A DNA stretch of 54,474 nucleotides from Micromonospora sp. CPCC 205371 (GCF_026130045.1 NZ_JAIBNX010000004.1:1-54474); one strand, 5' to 3'; numbered from the stretch's first letter, positions 25,448 through 33,634 are shown. Notes: generated by a model not told the origin, from the letters alone. Numbers and translations are program-made.

Positions 25448-25489
25448 TTGACACGTCATGCATTGCATGGCAAGGTACATGACGTATCA
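25448..25489 (+). promoter_or_regulatory. nmrA promoter region with two MarR-type operators
   Basis: TGACACGTCA (25449-25458) and TGACGTATCA (25480-25489) flank the promoter, centres 31 bp apart. The first overlaps TTGACA at 25448-25453. The stretch TTGACA..TCATGCAT and GGTACAT is shared with the LLM promoter at 5078-5104, so the two promoters look related by descent. Confidence 0.65.
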
Positions 25490-25528
25490 AATGATGCGCC
25501 ATCTAAGTAGACGACAGAGGAGATAGAC

Positions 25529-26473
25529 ATGGTGGACAAGAAGATCATCGCGGTGGTCGGCGCGACCGGTGCACAGGGTGGCGGTTTGGCCAGGGCAATC
25601 CTGGCCGATACCGGTGGTGAGTTCGCGGTGCGGGCGCTGACCCGCAACCCGGATTCGGACGCCGCGCGTCAGCTGGCCGCCCAGGGCGCGGAGGTGGTCG
25701 AGGCCGACATCAGCGACGAGGCAAGTGCGACGAAGGCGTTCGACGGGGCCTACGGGGCGTTCCTGATGACGAACACGTGGGAGCACATGTCGCCGGAGAA
25801 GGAAAAGCAGGACGTGGCGACCATGGCGCGGGCTGCCAAGAAGGCCGGCGTGTCTCATGTGGTGTGGTCGACGCTGGACGACACCCGTGAGCACATCCCG
25901 CTGGATGACGACCGTATGCCGACGCTGCAAGGCAGGTACAAGGTGCCGCACTTCGACGCCAAGGCGGAGGCGGACCGGTTCTTCATCGACGCCGGGGTGC
26001 CGACCACGTTCCTGCGGACCACGTTCTACTGGGAAAACCTGCTCGGCCCGATGGCGCCGCGGCGGGGCGAGGACGGCCGGCTCGTGCTGGCCCTGGCGAT
26101 GGGTGACAGCCCGCTGTCCGGTATTGCCGCGGATGACATCGGCAAGACCGCGTACGGAATCTTCCGCCGTGGCGGGGACCTGGTCGGCCGTACCGTGCCG
26201 ATCGCCGGTGAGCACCTGACCGGCGCGCAGATGGCCGAGCAGCTTGGCGCGGCGCTCGGCGAAGAAGTGGCCTACGCGCCGGTGCCGTTTGACGTGCTGC
26301 GAGCGCAACCGTTCCCGGCCGCGGAGGATCTGGGCAACATGTTCCAGTTCTACGCGCAGGTGCCACAGTTCGCCGCAGCGCGGGATCTGGATGCCGTACG
26401 GGAGCTGAATCCCGAGCTGCAGACGTTCCAGCAATGGTTGAACGCGCACAAGGACGCCCTCGCGACCGTCTGA
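25529..26473 (+). CDS. NmrA-family NAD(P)-binding protein
   Basis: A 314-residue atypical SDR with the N-terminal GATGAQGG motif, AVRALTRNPDSDAARQLAAQGAEVVEADISD and the THFLR-like block TTFLRTTFYWENLLG. NmrA/HSCARG proteins sense the NADP/NADPH ratio or reduce small substrates, and usually lack the SDR tyrosine-lysine pair. AGGAG precedes ATG 25529. It shares operators with the redox cluster at 2-7 kb and starts a two-gene operon with the propeller protein 19 nt downstream. Confidence 0.85.
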   Translation: MVDKKIIAVVGATGAQGGGLARAILADTGGEFAVRALTRNPDSDAARQLAAQGAEVVEADISDEASATKAFDGAYGAFLMTNTWEHMSPEKEKQDVATMARAAKKAGVSHVVWSTLDDTREHIPLDDDRMPTLQGRYKVPHFDAKAEADRFFIDAGVPTTFLRTTFYWENLLGPMAPRRGEDGRLVLALAMGDSPLSGIAADDIGKTAYGIFRRGGDLVGRTVPIAGEHLTGAQMAEQLGAALGEEVAYAPVPFDVLRAQPFPAAEDLGNMFQFYAQVPQFAAARDLDAVRELNPELQTFQQWLNAHKDALATV

Positions 26474-26492
26474 ACCGAAAGGAGATGACCCC

Positions 26493-27458
26493 ATGCAAGA
26501 CCGTCGAGGCTTCTTGGCAACCCTCGCAGGCACGGGAGTTGCTTTGACCGCTGCCGTCGTAGGCGCCCCGTCGGCCGCCGCCGCGCCCTCCGGGCCGCCA
26601 CTGTCGGAGGGCTCCGGACGTTTCCCCGAGACCATCGCGTTGCCGACCGGTTTCTTCCCCGAGGGCATCGCGATCGGCAACGGTCCCACCGCCTACATCA
26701 GCTCCCTGGCCAACGGCGACGTGTACAAGCTCAACCTGGCGACCGGCACGGGCCGGACCCTCACCCACGGGCTTGGCACGGGCGCGGTGGGAATCACCGT
26801 CGACTCCGTCGGCCGCCTGTTCGTCGCGGGCGGGCAGGCGGGCACCGCCAGGGTGATCAACCCGATCACGGGGAAGACCATCACCACATACCAGCTCGGC
26901 ACCGAAGGCTCGTTCGTCAACGACCTCGTCTGTACCCCCGAAGCGGCCTGGGCCACCGACTCGTTCGTACCCGTGCTCTACAAGCTTCCATTCGGCCCCC
27001 GGCGCACGCTGCCATCGCAGGCCGACGTGGCACGGATTCCACTTGGCGGTGATATCGCCTTCGATGCCGGCTTCAATCTCAACGGCATCGTGCGTACACC
27101 GGACGGCGAGGCGCTACTCGTCGTGCAGAGCAACACCGGACTACTCTTCCGCGTCGACCCAGGTACCGGCGTCGCCACCAAAGTCGACCTTGGTGGTGAC
27201 GACCTGACCTTCGGTGACGGGATGCTCCTCGAAGGAAGAACCCTCTACGTCGTACAAAACGTGGCCAATACCGTCGCTGTCGTTCGGCTCAACAGCACGG
27301 GCGGCGCAGGTCGCGTCACCGAACTGCGCACCGACCCCCGCTTCGACACGCCGACCACCATCGCGCGCTTCGGCAACCGCTTCTACCTCCCCAACGCCCG
27401 CTTCACCCTCCCGTCGCCACAAAACGCCGACTTCACCGTGGTATCCATCCCGGCGTAG
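26493..27458 (+). CDS. Secreted SMP-30/NHL-like beta-propeller protein
   Basis: A 321-residue exported protein. The N-terminus (DRRGFLATLAGTGVALTAAVV) has a twin-arginine-like pattern and an Ala-rich cleavage region near residue 35. The rest is a propeller with repeats such as PEGIAIGNGPTAYISSLANGDVYKLNL, GAVGITVDSVGRLFVAGG and LNGIVRTPDGEALLVVQSNTGLLFRVD, resembling SMP-30/gluconolactonase-type proteins. AAAGGAGAT precedes the start. It follows nmrA by 19 nt and is probably under the same MarR operators. Confidence 0.75.
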   Translation: MQDRRGFLATLAGTGVALTAAVVGAPSAAAAPSGPPLSEGSGRFPETIALPTGFFPEGIAIGNGPTAYISSLANGDVYKLNLATGTGRTLTHGLGTGAVGITVDSVGRLFVAGGQAGTARVINPITGKTITTYQLGTEGSFVNDLVCTPEAAWATDSFVPVLYKLPFGPRRTLPSQADVARIPLGGDIAFDAGFNLNGIVRTPDGEALLVVQSNTGLLFRVDPGTGVATKVDLGGDDLTFGDGMLLEGRTLYVVQNVANTVAVVRLNSTGGAGRVTELRTDPRFDTPTTIARFGNRFYLPNARFTLPSPQNADFTVVSIPA

Positions 27459-27525
27459 AGCAGCCACGCCGGTCCTCCTGGGCTTCACCAATCGCCGACC
27501 CCGCGGGCAGCAGGCTCCCAAAAGT

Positions 27526-27570
27526 TTGGCTAGCCACAGAGTTGCTGCTACGTTTATGTGCCTAGCCACA
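27526..27570 (+). promoter_or_regulatory. Promoter with paired GGCTAGCC operators before the esterase remnant
   Basis: TTGGCT (27526-27531) and TACGTT are separated by 17 nt. GGCTAGCC at 27528-27535 overlaps the -35, and TGTGCCTAGCCACA at 27557-27570 follows the -10, centres 32 bp apart. The block is nearly identical to that at 30112-30157 read on the other strand. The MarR protein encoded between them at 28481-28972 is the natural candidate regulator. Confidence 0.7.
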
Positions 27571-27612
27571 TAACGCCCGCGATACGCGACTCGATCGTCC
27601 AAGGAGACCCCC

Positions 27613-28405
27613 ATGCGCCATGCCTTCGATCCAGAACTCGCCCCGATCGTGCAAATGCTCCCCACCCTCGCGTGGGACGACCCCGCAGCGTTCCGCCAGC
27701 AGACCACCGAGTTCGCCGCGGTCATGCAGCAGCGCCCGCAGACGGCCGTTCCCGTGGAGGTACGGGATGCGGCGGTGCCGGGCCCGGCACCGACTGGCCC
27801 CCGAGAACCCGTTCCCAGCCGCGCCCGAGGACTGCTACGCGGCCTTCCTCTGGACGGTCGAGAACGCCGCGGAACTGGGCATCGACCCCGAGCGGATCGG
27901 GGTCGCTGGCGACAGCGCCGGCGGTAATCTCGCGGCCAGCGTGAGCCTGATGGCCCGCGACCGGGGCGGGCCGACGCCGTGCTTCCAGTTCCTGCGCATC
28001 CCGGCCGTCGACGACCGCCTCGACACCCCGTCCATCGCCGAACTCACCGACACGCCGATCATCACGGGGTCCGACCTGCCGATCGTGTGGGACTTCTACC
28101 TGGGCGGCCCCGGGCGTCGGGGTGGTCCCGATATCTCCCCCTACGCCGCACCGGCCCGCGCCGAAGACCTGACCGGCCTCCCGCCCGCCTACGTCTGCGT
28201 CAGCGAGTTCGACCCGCTGCGCGACGAAGCCATCGCCTACGCCCAGCGCCTCGTCCAAGCCGGCGTACCCACCGAACTCCACCTCTTCCCCCGCACGTTC
28301 CACGGTTCCGCCGCCATCCCCGGCCCGAAGATCAACCAGCGGATGAACGCCGAAGCGATCACTGTGATCCAGCGCTACCTGCAGATCGAACAGCAGCCGC
28401 AGTAA
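27613..28405 (+). pseudogene. Alpha/beta-hydrolase (HSL-type esterase) with internal deletion and frameshift
   Basis: The first 55 codons ([19 protein letters not shown] and on to [12 protein letters not shown]) are a normal esterase N-terminus. Near 27780 the frame shifts, and translation continues in the other frame from [19 protein letters not shown] through [11 protein letters not shown], an Asp-containing [10 protein letters not shown] and FHGS. The intervening roughly 60-70 residues of the family, including the HGGG oxyanion hole, are missing. Ser, Asp and His of the triad remain but no functional product is expected. A downstream start giving a truncated protein is possible but would lack the oxyanion hole. 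Confidence 0.8.
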
Positions 28406-28480
28406 GCGGTGACAGCGCCGCGAGATCGGCGCCGAAGTGGTTGCGGCCCCCAGGCCCGAACCGGGTTGCAAACGGAGTAG

Positions 28481-28972
28481 TTACTTGGACTCTGCTTGCG
28501 GAAGAGCGCGGCCGTTGATCGCGTCGGCGATGGCGTCGGCGATGGCGTAGGCGGTGCGTACGAAGGACAATGCCTGCTGCGCCGACAAGTTTCGCGCGGT
28601 TGTCTCCTCCAGGGCCTGCCACATGGCCGCTATGGGCTCGCGCATAGCGCGGCCCTTGTCGGTGAGGTGGACGACCATGACGCGCCGGTCGTGTTCGGCC
28701 GGCTCGCGGATGAGCAGGCCGGCGTCCTGCATGCGGCGTAGGGACTTGGAGACGGTGGAGTGGTCCAGGCCGACGCTATCGAGCAGCTCGGACTGGGTCT
28801 GCCCGTCCCGGTCAAGCAGGTGCATCAACAGCAGTTCCTGTCCGGGATGCAGGTCTATCTCGCGGAGCAAGGCGGCGGCGTAACCGCGGTGAGCGCGGGC
28901 GAGCTGGAAGATCGCGTAGCTCATCTGCCCCTCGCTGGCCGTGGTCGGTATATGCGGTGTCGAGTCGGGCAT
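28481..28972 (-). CDS. MarR-family regulator of the GGCTAGCC sites (predicted)
   Basis: A 163-residue regulator with the MarR winged helix (TQSELLDSVGLDHSTVSKSLRRMQDAGLL, REPAEHDRRVMVVHLTDKG). It is not closely similar to the two MarR proteins at 4-7 kb, having a different recognition helix. It lies between the esterase remnant and the quinone oxidoreductase, whose promoters carry matching paired palindromes, so it is the likely repressor of both. An old-yellow-enzyme remnant sits 16 nt upstream. Confidence 0.88.
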   Translation of the reverse strand: MPDSTPHIPTTASEGQMSYAIFQLARAHRGYAAALLREIDLHPGQELLLMHLLDRDGQTQSELLDSVGLDHSTVSKSLRRMQDAGLLIREPAEHDRRVMVVHLTDKGRAMREPIAAMWQALEETTARNLSAQQALSFVRTAYAIADAIADAINGRALPQAESK

Positions 28973-28988
28973 GGTTTCTTCGGTTTCC

Positions 28989-29140
28989 TCAGACGGTGTC
29001 GGTGGCGTAGTCGGTGTAGCCGGCCGCGCCGCCGCCGTAGAAGGGGCGCCGGGTCGCGGTTCAGCGGCGCGTCAGAGCGTAGCCGCTCGACCAGGTCCGA
29101 GTTGGCGAGCGCGAGGGGGCCGACGGAAACAGGCCGGCCG
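28989..29140 (-). pseudogene. C-terminal remnant of an old-yellow-enzyme-type ene-reductase
   Basis: Reading the minus strand gives GPLALANSDLVERLRSDAPLN in one frame and, after a frameshift, RPFYGGGAAGYTDYATDTV before a stop at 28989-28991. These are the last two conserved blocks of OYE-family alkene reductases (NPDLVERL...PLN and FYGGG..GYTDYP). The catalytic barrel is gone. Confidence 0.75.
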
Positions 29141-29177
29141 CGCCGTTGTCGACGTCCTTGGCGCGTGGCGGGCGTGT

Positions 29178-30083
29178 TCAGTCGAGCGTGATGACGAGCT
29201 TGCCGCGGACATGCCCGGTGTCACTGACCTGCTGGGCGGTGGCGGCCTGGTCGAGAGGGTAGGCGGTGACGGTGGTGACGACCTTGCCGGTCGCGGCGTC
29301 CTCGGCCAGGGCGGCGAGTCGGTCGGCCGATACCCTCTTAGAACCGCTGGAGAAGGTGACGCCGAGCTCGCGCGCCCGGAAGTCGGCGATGGTGACGATG
29401 CGCTCGGTGCCGCCCCGCAGGGTGATGGAGTCCTCAAGGGCTCCCTTGCCGGCCAGGTCGAACACCGCGTCCACGCCGCCGGGGGCAAGCGCCCGGACCC
29501 GCTCGACCAAGCCCTCGCCGTAAAGGGTCGCGGTGGCGCCGAGCGAGGCGAGGTATTCCTGGTTGGCGAGGCCCGCGGTGGCGATTACACGCGCTCCGCG
29601 GGCAGTTGCCAGCTGGACAGCCAGGGTGCCCACCCCTCCGGCGGCGCCGTGCATCAGCACGGTCTCCCCCGTGGCGACACCCAGCAGGTTGAGGACCCGC
29701 TCAGCCGTCTCGCCCGCCACCGGCAGCGCGACCGCGTGCTGCCAGTCGAGGCCGGCGGGCTTGGGGGCCACGGTGGTGGCCAGCGCGTACTCCGCGTACG
29801 AGCCGGTGTCCGACCAGCCCACCACATCATCACCGACCTGCACGTCTCGCACGCCCTCACCCAGGGCGTCCACCACGCCGGCGAGCTCGTGACCGGGGAC
29901 GGAGGGCAGCGGCGTCGGGAACAGGGCCTCCAGTGCCCCGGACCGGATCTTGCCGTCCAGTGCGTTCAGCCCAGCTGCCTTGACGCGGACGCGGACCTGT
30001 CCCGGGCCGGGCCGCGGGACGTCGATATCCGCCACGTGCAGGACTTCCGTGCCGCCGAAACGGTCGAACTGGATGGCTTTCAT
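29178..30083 (-). CDS. NADP-dependent quinone oxidoreductase-like (MDR) enzyme
   Basis: A 301-residue zinc-independent medium-chain dehydrogenase. It has KAIQFDRFGGTEVLHVADID at the N-terminus, the GHELAGVV segment, the nucleotide motif MHGAAGGVGTLAVQLA and no catalytic zinc cysteines, as in quinone:NADPH oxidoreductases. It probably reduces quinones or enones. Its promoter has paired GGCTAGCC palindromes, predicting repression by the nearby MarR and induction by an electrophile. Confidence 0.88.
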   Translation of the reverse strand: MKAIQFDRFGGTEVLHVADIDVPRPGPGQVRVRVKAAGLNALDGKIRSGALEALFPTPLPSVPGHELAGVVDALGEGVRDVQVGDDVVGWSDTGSYAEYALATTVAPKPAGLDWQHAVALPVAGETAERVLNLLGVATGETVLMHGAAGGVGTLAVQLATARGARVIATAGLANQEYLASLGATATLYGEGLVERVRALAPGGVDAVFDLAGKGALEDSITLRGGTERIVTIADFRARELGVTFSSGSKRVSADRLAALAEDAATGKVVTTVTAYPLDQAATAQQVSDTGHVRGKLVITLD

Positions 30084-30111
30084 AACGACTCCTCACGTGT
30101 ACCACCGATTA

Positions 30112-30157
30112 GGTGGCTAGACACGTAAACATAGCATGAATTCTGTGGCTAGCCAAG
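30112..30157 (-). promoter_or_regulatory. Promoter with paired GGCTAGCC operators before the quinone oxidoreductase
   Basis: On the minus strand TTGGCT and TATGTT are 17 nt apart. TGTGGCTAGCCAAG (30144-30157) covers the -35 and GGTGGCTAGACACG (30112-30125) follows the -10, centres 32 bp apart. Spacing, order and most intervening bases match the site at 27526-27570. Confidence 0.75.
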
Positions 30158-30207
30158 TTTTCGGCAGGCAGGACCCCGGCGACGAAAGGCGGATCTGCGC
30201 CGCGCCC

Positions 30208-30873
30208 CTAACGCTCCCGGACGGCGTAGGTCAGGTGCGTCACCCTCGGGGAGTGCTCCGCGCGGACCGGCTCCAGGGCCACGCGGTCCGCGTCCACACC
30301 CTCGAACAGGCGGATTCCGGAGCCGAACAGCACGGGTGAGAGTGCGATCGAGAACTCGTCGATCAAGCCGGCGTTCACGTACTCCAGGATCGTCGCGCCG
30401 CCGCCCGCGATGCGGACGTCGCGGTCGCCGGCGGCCTCGCGGGCCTGGTCAAGCGCGGCCTCGATGTCGTCGTTGACGAAGTTGAAAGTCGTGCCGCCCG
30501 GCCGCTTCCAGGGGTCACGCTTGGTGTGGGTCACGACGAAGACCGGCGTGTGGAACGGCGCCTCCTCCGGCCACGCCAGCTCGCCAGCGTCGAACATGCG
30601 CTTGCCCATGACGCTCGCGCCGGTGCGCTCGTGCGTCGCCCGAGCGATGTCGTTGTCGAGTCCTTCCTCGCCGCCCTCGCCGAGCTTGAGGTTCTCCCGG
30701 AAGAACCGCAGCGGGAACACCCACGCCTGCAGCTCCGACCATTTCGTCAGCCAGCGCTGGACCCTCGGGTCGTTCTGACCGTCAGGCGAGAAGACCTCCT
30801 CGACGGGCACGGCCTCCGGCGCCATGAAGCCGTCGAGCGACATCGTCACGCTGAAGAACACCTTCCCGGCCAT
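30208..30873 (-). CDS. Dihydrofolate-reductase/RibD C-terminal domain protein
   Basis: A 221-residue protein with the N-terminal VFFSVTMSLDGFMAPE and VVTHTKRDPW plus the DVRIAGGGATILEYVNAGLIDEF block of the RibD C-terminal (DHFR-like) family. Many actinobacterial members are NADPH-dependent reductases of unknown substrate. Its start overlaps the stop of the SRPBCC gene by one base, so it is the third gene of the ArsR operon. Confidence 0.85.
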   Translation of the reverse strand: MAGKVFFSVTMSLDGFMAPEAVPVEEVFSPDGQNDPRVQRWLTKWSELQAWVFPLRFFRENLKLGEGGEEGLDNDIARATHERTGASVMGKRMFDAGELAWPEEAPFHTPVFVVTHTKRDPWKRPGGTTFNFVNDDIEAALDQAREAAGDRDVRIAGGGATILEYVNAGLIDEFSIALSPVLFGSGIRLFEGVDADRVALEPVRAEHSPRVTHLTYAVRER

Positions 30874-31379
30874 CAGCCCTCCGCTCCCTTCCGCACGATT
30901 TCGGTGACGTAAGCGGCCAGGTTGCCCAGGGTCTGCTGGCCGCCCTCGATCGCGTGGTACTTCTCGACCGCCTCGTCGCGCAGTTCCCTGGTGGGGAACA
31001 CGGTGCGCATCACGATCCGGGTCGCCGCCCCGTCGGGCGCGAACGTCAGGAACGACTCGAAGGCGTTCGGGTCGTCGCGGGACTCACCGTGCAGCAGCGC
31101 GATCCGCTCCGGCGGGGTGATCTCGGTCCAGGTGATCCACTCGGTGTAGTCCGTCCCGTGCGGTCCGTGCATCACGAAGTCCCACTCACCGCCGACGCGG
31201 AACTCGAACGACTGCGTAGTGGTGGTGAACCCCACCGGTCCCCACCACCGCGACAGGTGCCGCACCTCGGTGAACGCCTCGAACACCAGCTCGCGTGGGG
31301 CATCGATGACCCGGGAGATGACGATCTCGCGATCGGCCGTCGCGGACTTAGCCGGTGCCCCTCGTCCCGTCGCGCTCAT
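30873..31379 (-). CDS. SRPBCC (AHSA1-type) protein
   Basis: A 168-residue START-like domain protein: ISRVIDAPRELVFEAFTEVRHLSRWWGP and WTEITPPERIALLHGE are diagnostic of the AHSA1 branch. The cavity probably binds a hydrophobic ligand. It lies 3 nt after an ArsR regulator, the common ArsR-SRPBCC pair. Confidence 0.88.
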   Translation of the reverse strand: MSATGRGAPAKSATADREIVISRVIDAPRELVFEAFTEVRHLSRWWGPVGFTTTTQSFEFRVGGEWDFVMHGPHGTDYTEWITWTEITPPERIALLHGESRDDPNAFESFLTFAPDGAATRIVMRTVFPTRELRDEAVEKYHAIEGGQQTLGNLAAYVTEIVRKGAEG

Positions 31380-31382
31380 CAG

Positions 31383-31733
31383 CTACTCCTCCTGCCTTGC
31401 CTGCTTGAGGTCCTGCACGTATGCGTCCAGCCGGTCGAAGCCCTCGTTCCAGACCCGCTCGAATCCGCCGGCCCACTCGTGGACCGGTCGCAGCCCGCGG
31501 GCGTCAAGGCCGTACAGGCGCTGCTTGCCCGCCCCGCGGACCCGCACCAGCCCCACCTCCCGGAGCACCCGCAGGTGCTTGGAGGCCCGCGGCTGGCTCA
31601 TCCCCAGCGCCTGGGCCAGGTCGGTCACCGGCCGCTCACCCGCCCGCAGCAGCGTCAGGATGTCCCGGCGCTGCGGCTCGGCGATCGCGTTGAACGCGTC
31701 CGACGTCGTCGCTGCTCGTGCCATGGCCACCAT
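31383..31733 (-). CDS. ArsR-family transcriptional regulator
   Basis: A 116-residue winged-helix protein: AIAEPQRRDILTLLRAGERPVTDLAQALGMSQPRASKHLRVLREVGLV is typical. No metal-site cysteines are visible, fitting the class that pairs with SRPBCC proteins. ATG 31733 and ATG 31724 are both possible; GGTGG precedes the second. CATATG and CATAT repeats at 31734-31745 just upstream may be its operator. Confidence 0.85.
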   Translation of the reverse strand: MVAMARAATTSDAFNAIAEPQRRDILTLLRAGERPVTDLAQALGMSQPRASKHLRVLREVGLVRVRGAGKQRLYGLDARGLRPVHEWAGGFERVWNEGFDRLDAYVQDLKQARQEE

Positions 31734-31888
31734 CATATGCCCATATCGGCACGCGTCCAGTCGAGTTGAATGAGCGGGTCCGCAACGTCTATCTGCTGCG
31801 AACCTGGTTCGCCGAGCAGCCGCACCATCGCCGTGCTCGCCACCGCGCTGGCGCGCGCGTATCGAGCGCGCCGATACACTCGGGCGCC

Positions 31889-33634
31889 GTGACTGATGCC
31901 GATTTCGGTTTATGCGTCGACTACGGCACATCGAACACGGTGGCCGTGCTTCGCTGGCCGGACGGGCGGGTCCGGCCGCTGCTGTTCGACGGGTCGCCGT
32001 TGCTTGTCTCGGCTGTCTTCGCCACGCCTGACGGCAGGATCGTGGTGGGCCGCGACGCCGAACGCAGCGCCCGGTTGGATCCCGCGCGTTACGAGCCGAA
32101 CCCGAAACGGATGGTGGATGCCGGCGGTTTGCTGTTGGGAGAGCGGTCGTACCCGGTCGCGGAGCTGATCGCCGCGACGTTGCGGCGGGTCCATGCCGAG
32201 GCGGTCCGGACTGGCGGAGTGGAGCCCGCACGGGTGACGCTCACCCATCCGGCCGCATGGGGGCCGCAGCGGCGCGCGGTGCTGCAGGCCGCCGCAGGGC
32301 TGGCCGGCTTCGCGCGGCCGGCGATGATGCCCGAGCCGGTCGCTGCCGCGACCTACTTCACGCGGGTGCTGGGGCATCGGGTCGCCGCCGGCGAATGCGT
32401 GGTGGTGTACGACCTTGGCGCCGGCACCTTCGACGTCAGCGTGGTGCGCCGGAGCCCGGACGGTTTCCAGACGGTGGCGACCGCTGGCCTCGACGCCTTC
32501 GGTGGTCTCGACCTCGACGCTGTCATCGTGCAACGGATCGGCTCCGCGGTGCCGCCCACCGCAACCGCATTGTGGCACCGGCTTACCGCGCCGGTCGAGC
32601 CGGACGACCGGCGCAGCTTCCGTCTGCTGTGGGACGACGCCCGTGCGGCCAAGGAGATGCTGTCCCGCCAACCGGTCGCGGCGATGCACGTGCCGCTGAT
32701 CGACAAGCAGGTCCACCTCACGCGCGAGGAGTTCGAACAGGCCGCTCGTCCCGCCCTCGAACAGACCGTCGACGTCACGCTGTCGACCATCGGGCGGCTG
32801 CGCGAGTCAGTGGTTGGGGTCTTCCTCGTCGGCGGGTCCAGCCGCATCCCCCTGGTCGCCACGCTGCTGCACCAGCGGCTGGCAATGGCGCCTACCGCGA
32901 TCGAGCAGCCGGAGATCGTCGTCGCCGAAGGCGGGCTGCACGCGGCCCCACCGGCCAACCTACCGCCCCTGTCGCCGGTGCCGGTGCCGGCGTCCGTCCC
33001 CGACCCGGCCGGCGCCGTCATGGATGTCCCGGCGGTGCCACTCGCGAGTCCATCGCGCCCTGCGGCGCGCCGCCGCCCACTCGTCCTGGGTATCGCCGCC
33101 TTCGCCGTGGTGGCCATGGGCGTTGCCGGACTGTTCTGGCTGCAGACGGATCGCAACCGCGCCGGACAGGCCTTCGGCGACGCCCACGACCTGCGCGACT
33201 TCGCGGCGGAGTTCATCGAGCGGGCCGATGCCTGCGCCGGTGCACCGGCGACGACACACCGGCAGGAGACCGGTCTGACGCCTCTAGGCATGGACACCTA
33301 CCGGGCGGTCGTGCGGTGTACCGGCGACGGCTGGACGGCCTACTTCTACGACTGCGGTAGCCCCAAGGACGCCAGCGATCCGCGCGTCGACCTCTATCAC
33401 GCCATCCGCGCCACAGCCGACCAAGGCAACAGTTGGGGACCCGGCCTCGCCACGGAGAAACCACGAGACGGCACCGACCGACCGACGTACGTCGAGTTCG
33501 CCGCCGGCAACGGCGCTACCGGGATCTACTGGGAGCCGCATCCGGGACCGGATAGCGGTGAACTGCTGGCCGCCGTGCTCATCGGCCGGGACGCCGAGAC
33601 GATCCGCACCCTCTGGCAGGCCGGCGAGCGGTAG
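31889..33634 (+). CDS. Hsp70-like ATPase with transmembrane and extracytoplasmic C-terminus
   Basis: A 581-residue protein. Residues 1 to about 345 are an actin/Hsp70 ATPase: phosphate 1 motif VDYGTSNTVAVL, phosphate 2 motif VVYDLGAGTFDVSVV and adenosine motif FLVGGSSRIPLV. There is no DnaK substrate-binding domain. A Pro/Ala-rich linker, a transmembrane helix about 396-416 (VLGIAAFAVVAMGVAGLFWL) and an exposed domain of about 160 residues follow. GTG 31889 is chosen because the Hsp70 fold begins there; TACACT at 31875-31880 predicts a leaderless message. A sensor or envelope role is conceivable. Confidence 0.8.
   Translation: MTDADFGLCVDYGTSNTVAVLRWPDGRVRPLLFDGSPLLVSAVFATPDGRIVVGRDAERSARLDPARYEPNPKRMVDAGGLLLGERSYPVAELIAATLRRVHAEAVRTGGVEPARVTLTHPAAWGPQRRAVLQAAAGLAGFARPAMMPEPVAAATYFTRVLGHRVAAGECVVVYDLGAGTFDVSVVRRSPDGFQTVATAGLDAFGGLDLDAVIVQRIGSAVPPTATALWHRLTAPVEPDDRRSFRLLWDDARAAKEMLSRQPVAAMHVPLIDKQVHLTREEFEQAARPALEQTVDVTLSTIGRLRESVVGVFLVGGSSRIPLVATLLHQRLAMAPTAIEQPEIVVAEGGLHAAPPANLPPLSPVPVPASVPDPAGAVMDVPAVPLASPSRPAARRRPLVLGIAAFAVVAMGVAGLFWLQTDRNRAGQAFGDAHDLRDFAAEFIERADACAGAPATTHRQETGLTPLGMDTYRAVVRCTGDGWTAYFYDCGSPKDASDPRVDLYHAIRATADQGNSWGPGLATEKPRDGTDRPTYVEFAAGNGATGIYWEPHPGPDSGELLAAVLIGRDAETIRTLWQAGER

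Noticed and set aside
28760-30128. Plus-strand frames across the MarR and quinone oxidoreductase region
   Set aside because: They are antisense to genes with clear family motifs and contain no domain of their own.
30160-30207. Possible RNA element before the RibD-like gene end
   Set aside because: No stable hairpin or known motif; it is only the gap between a promoter and a convergent gene end.
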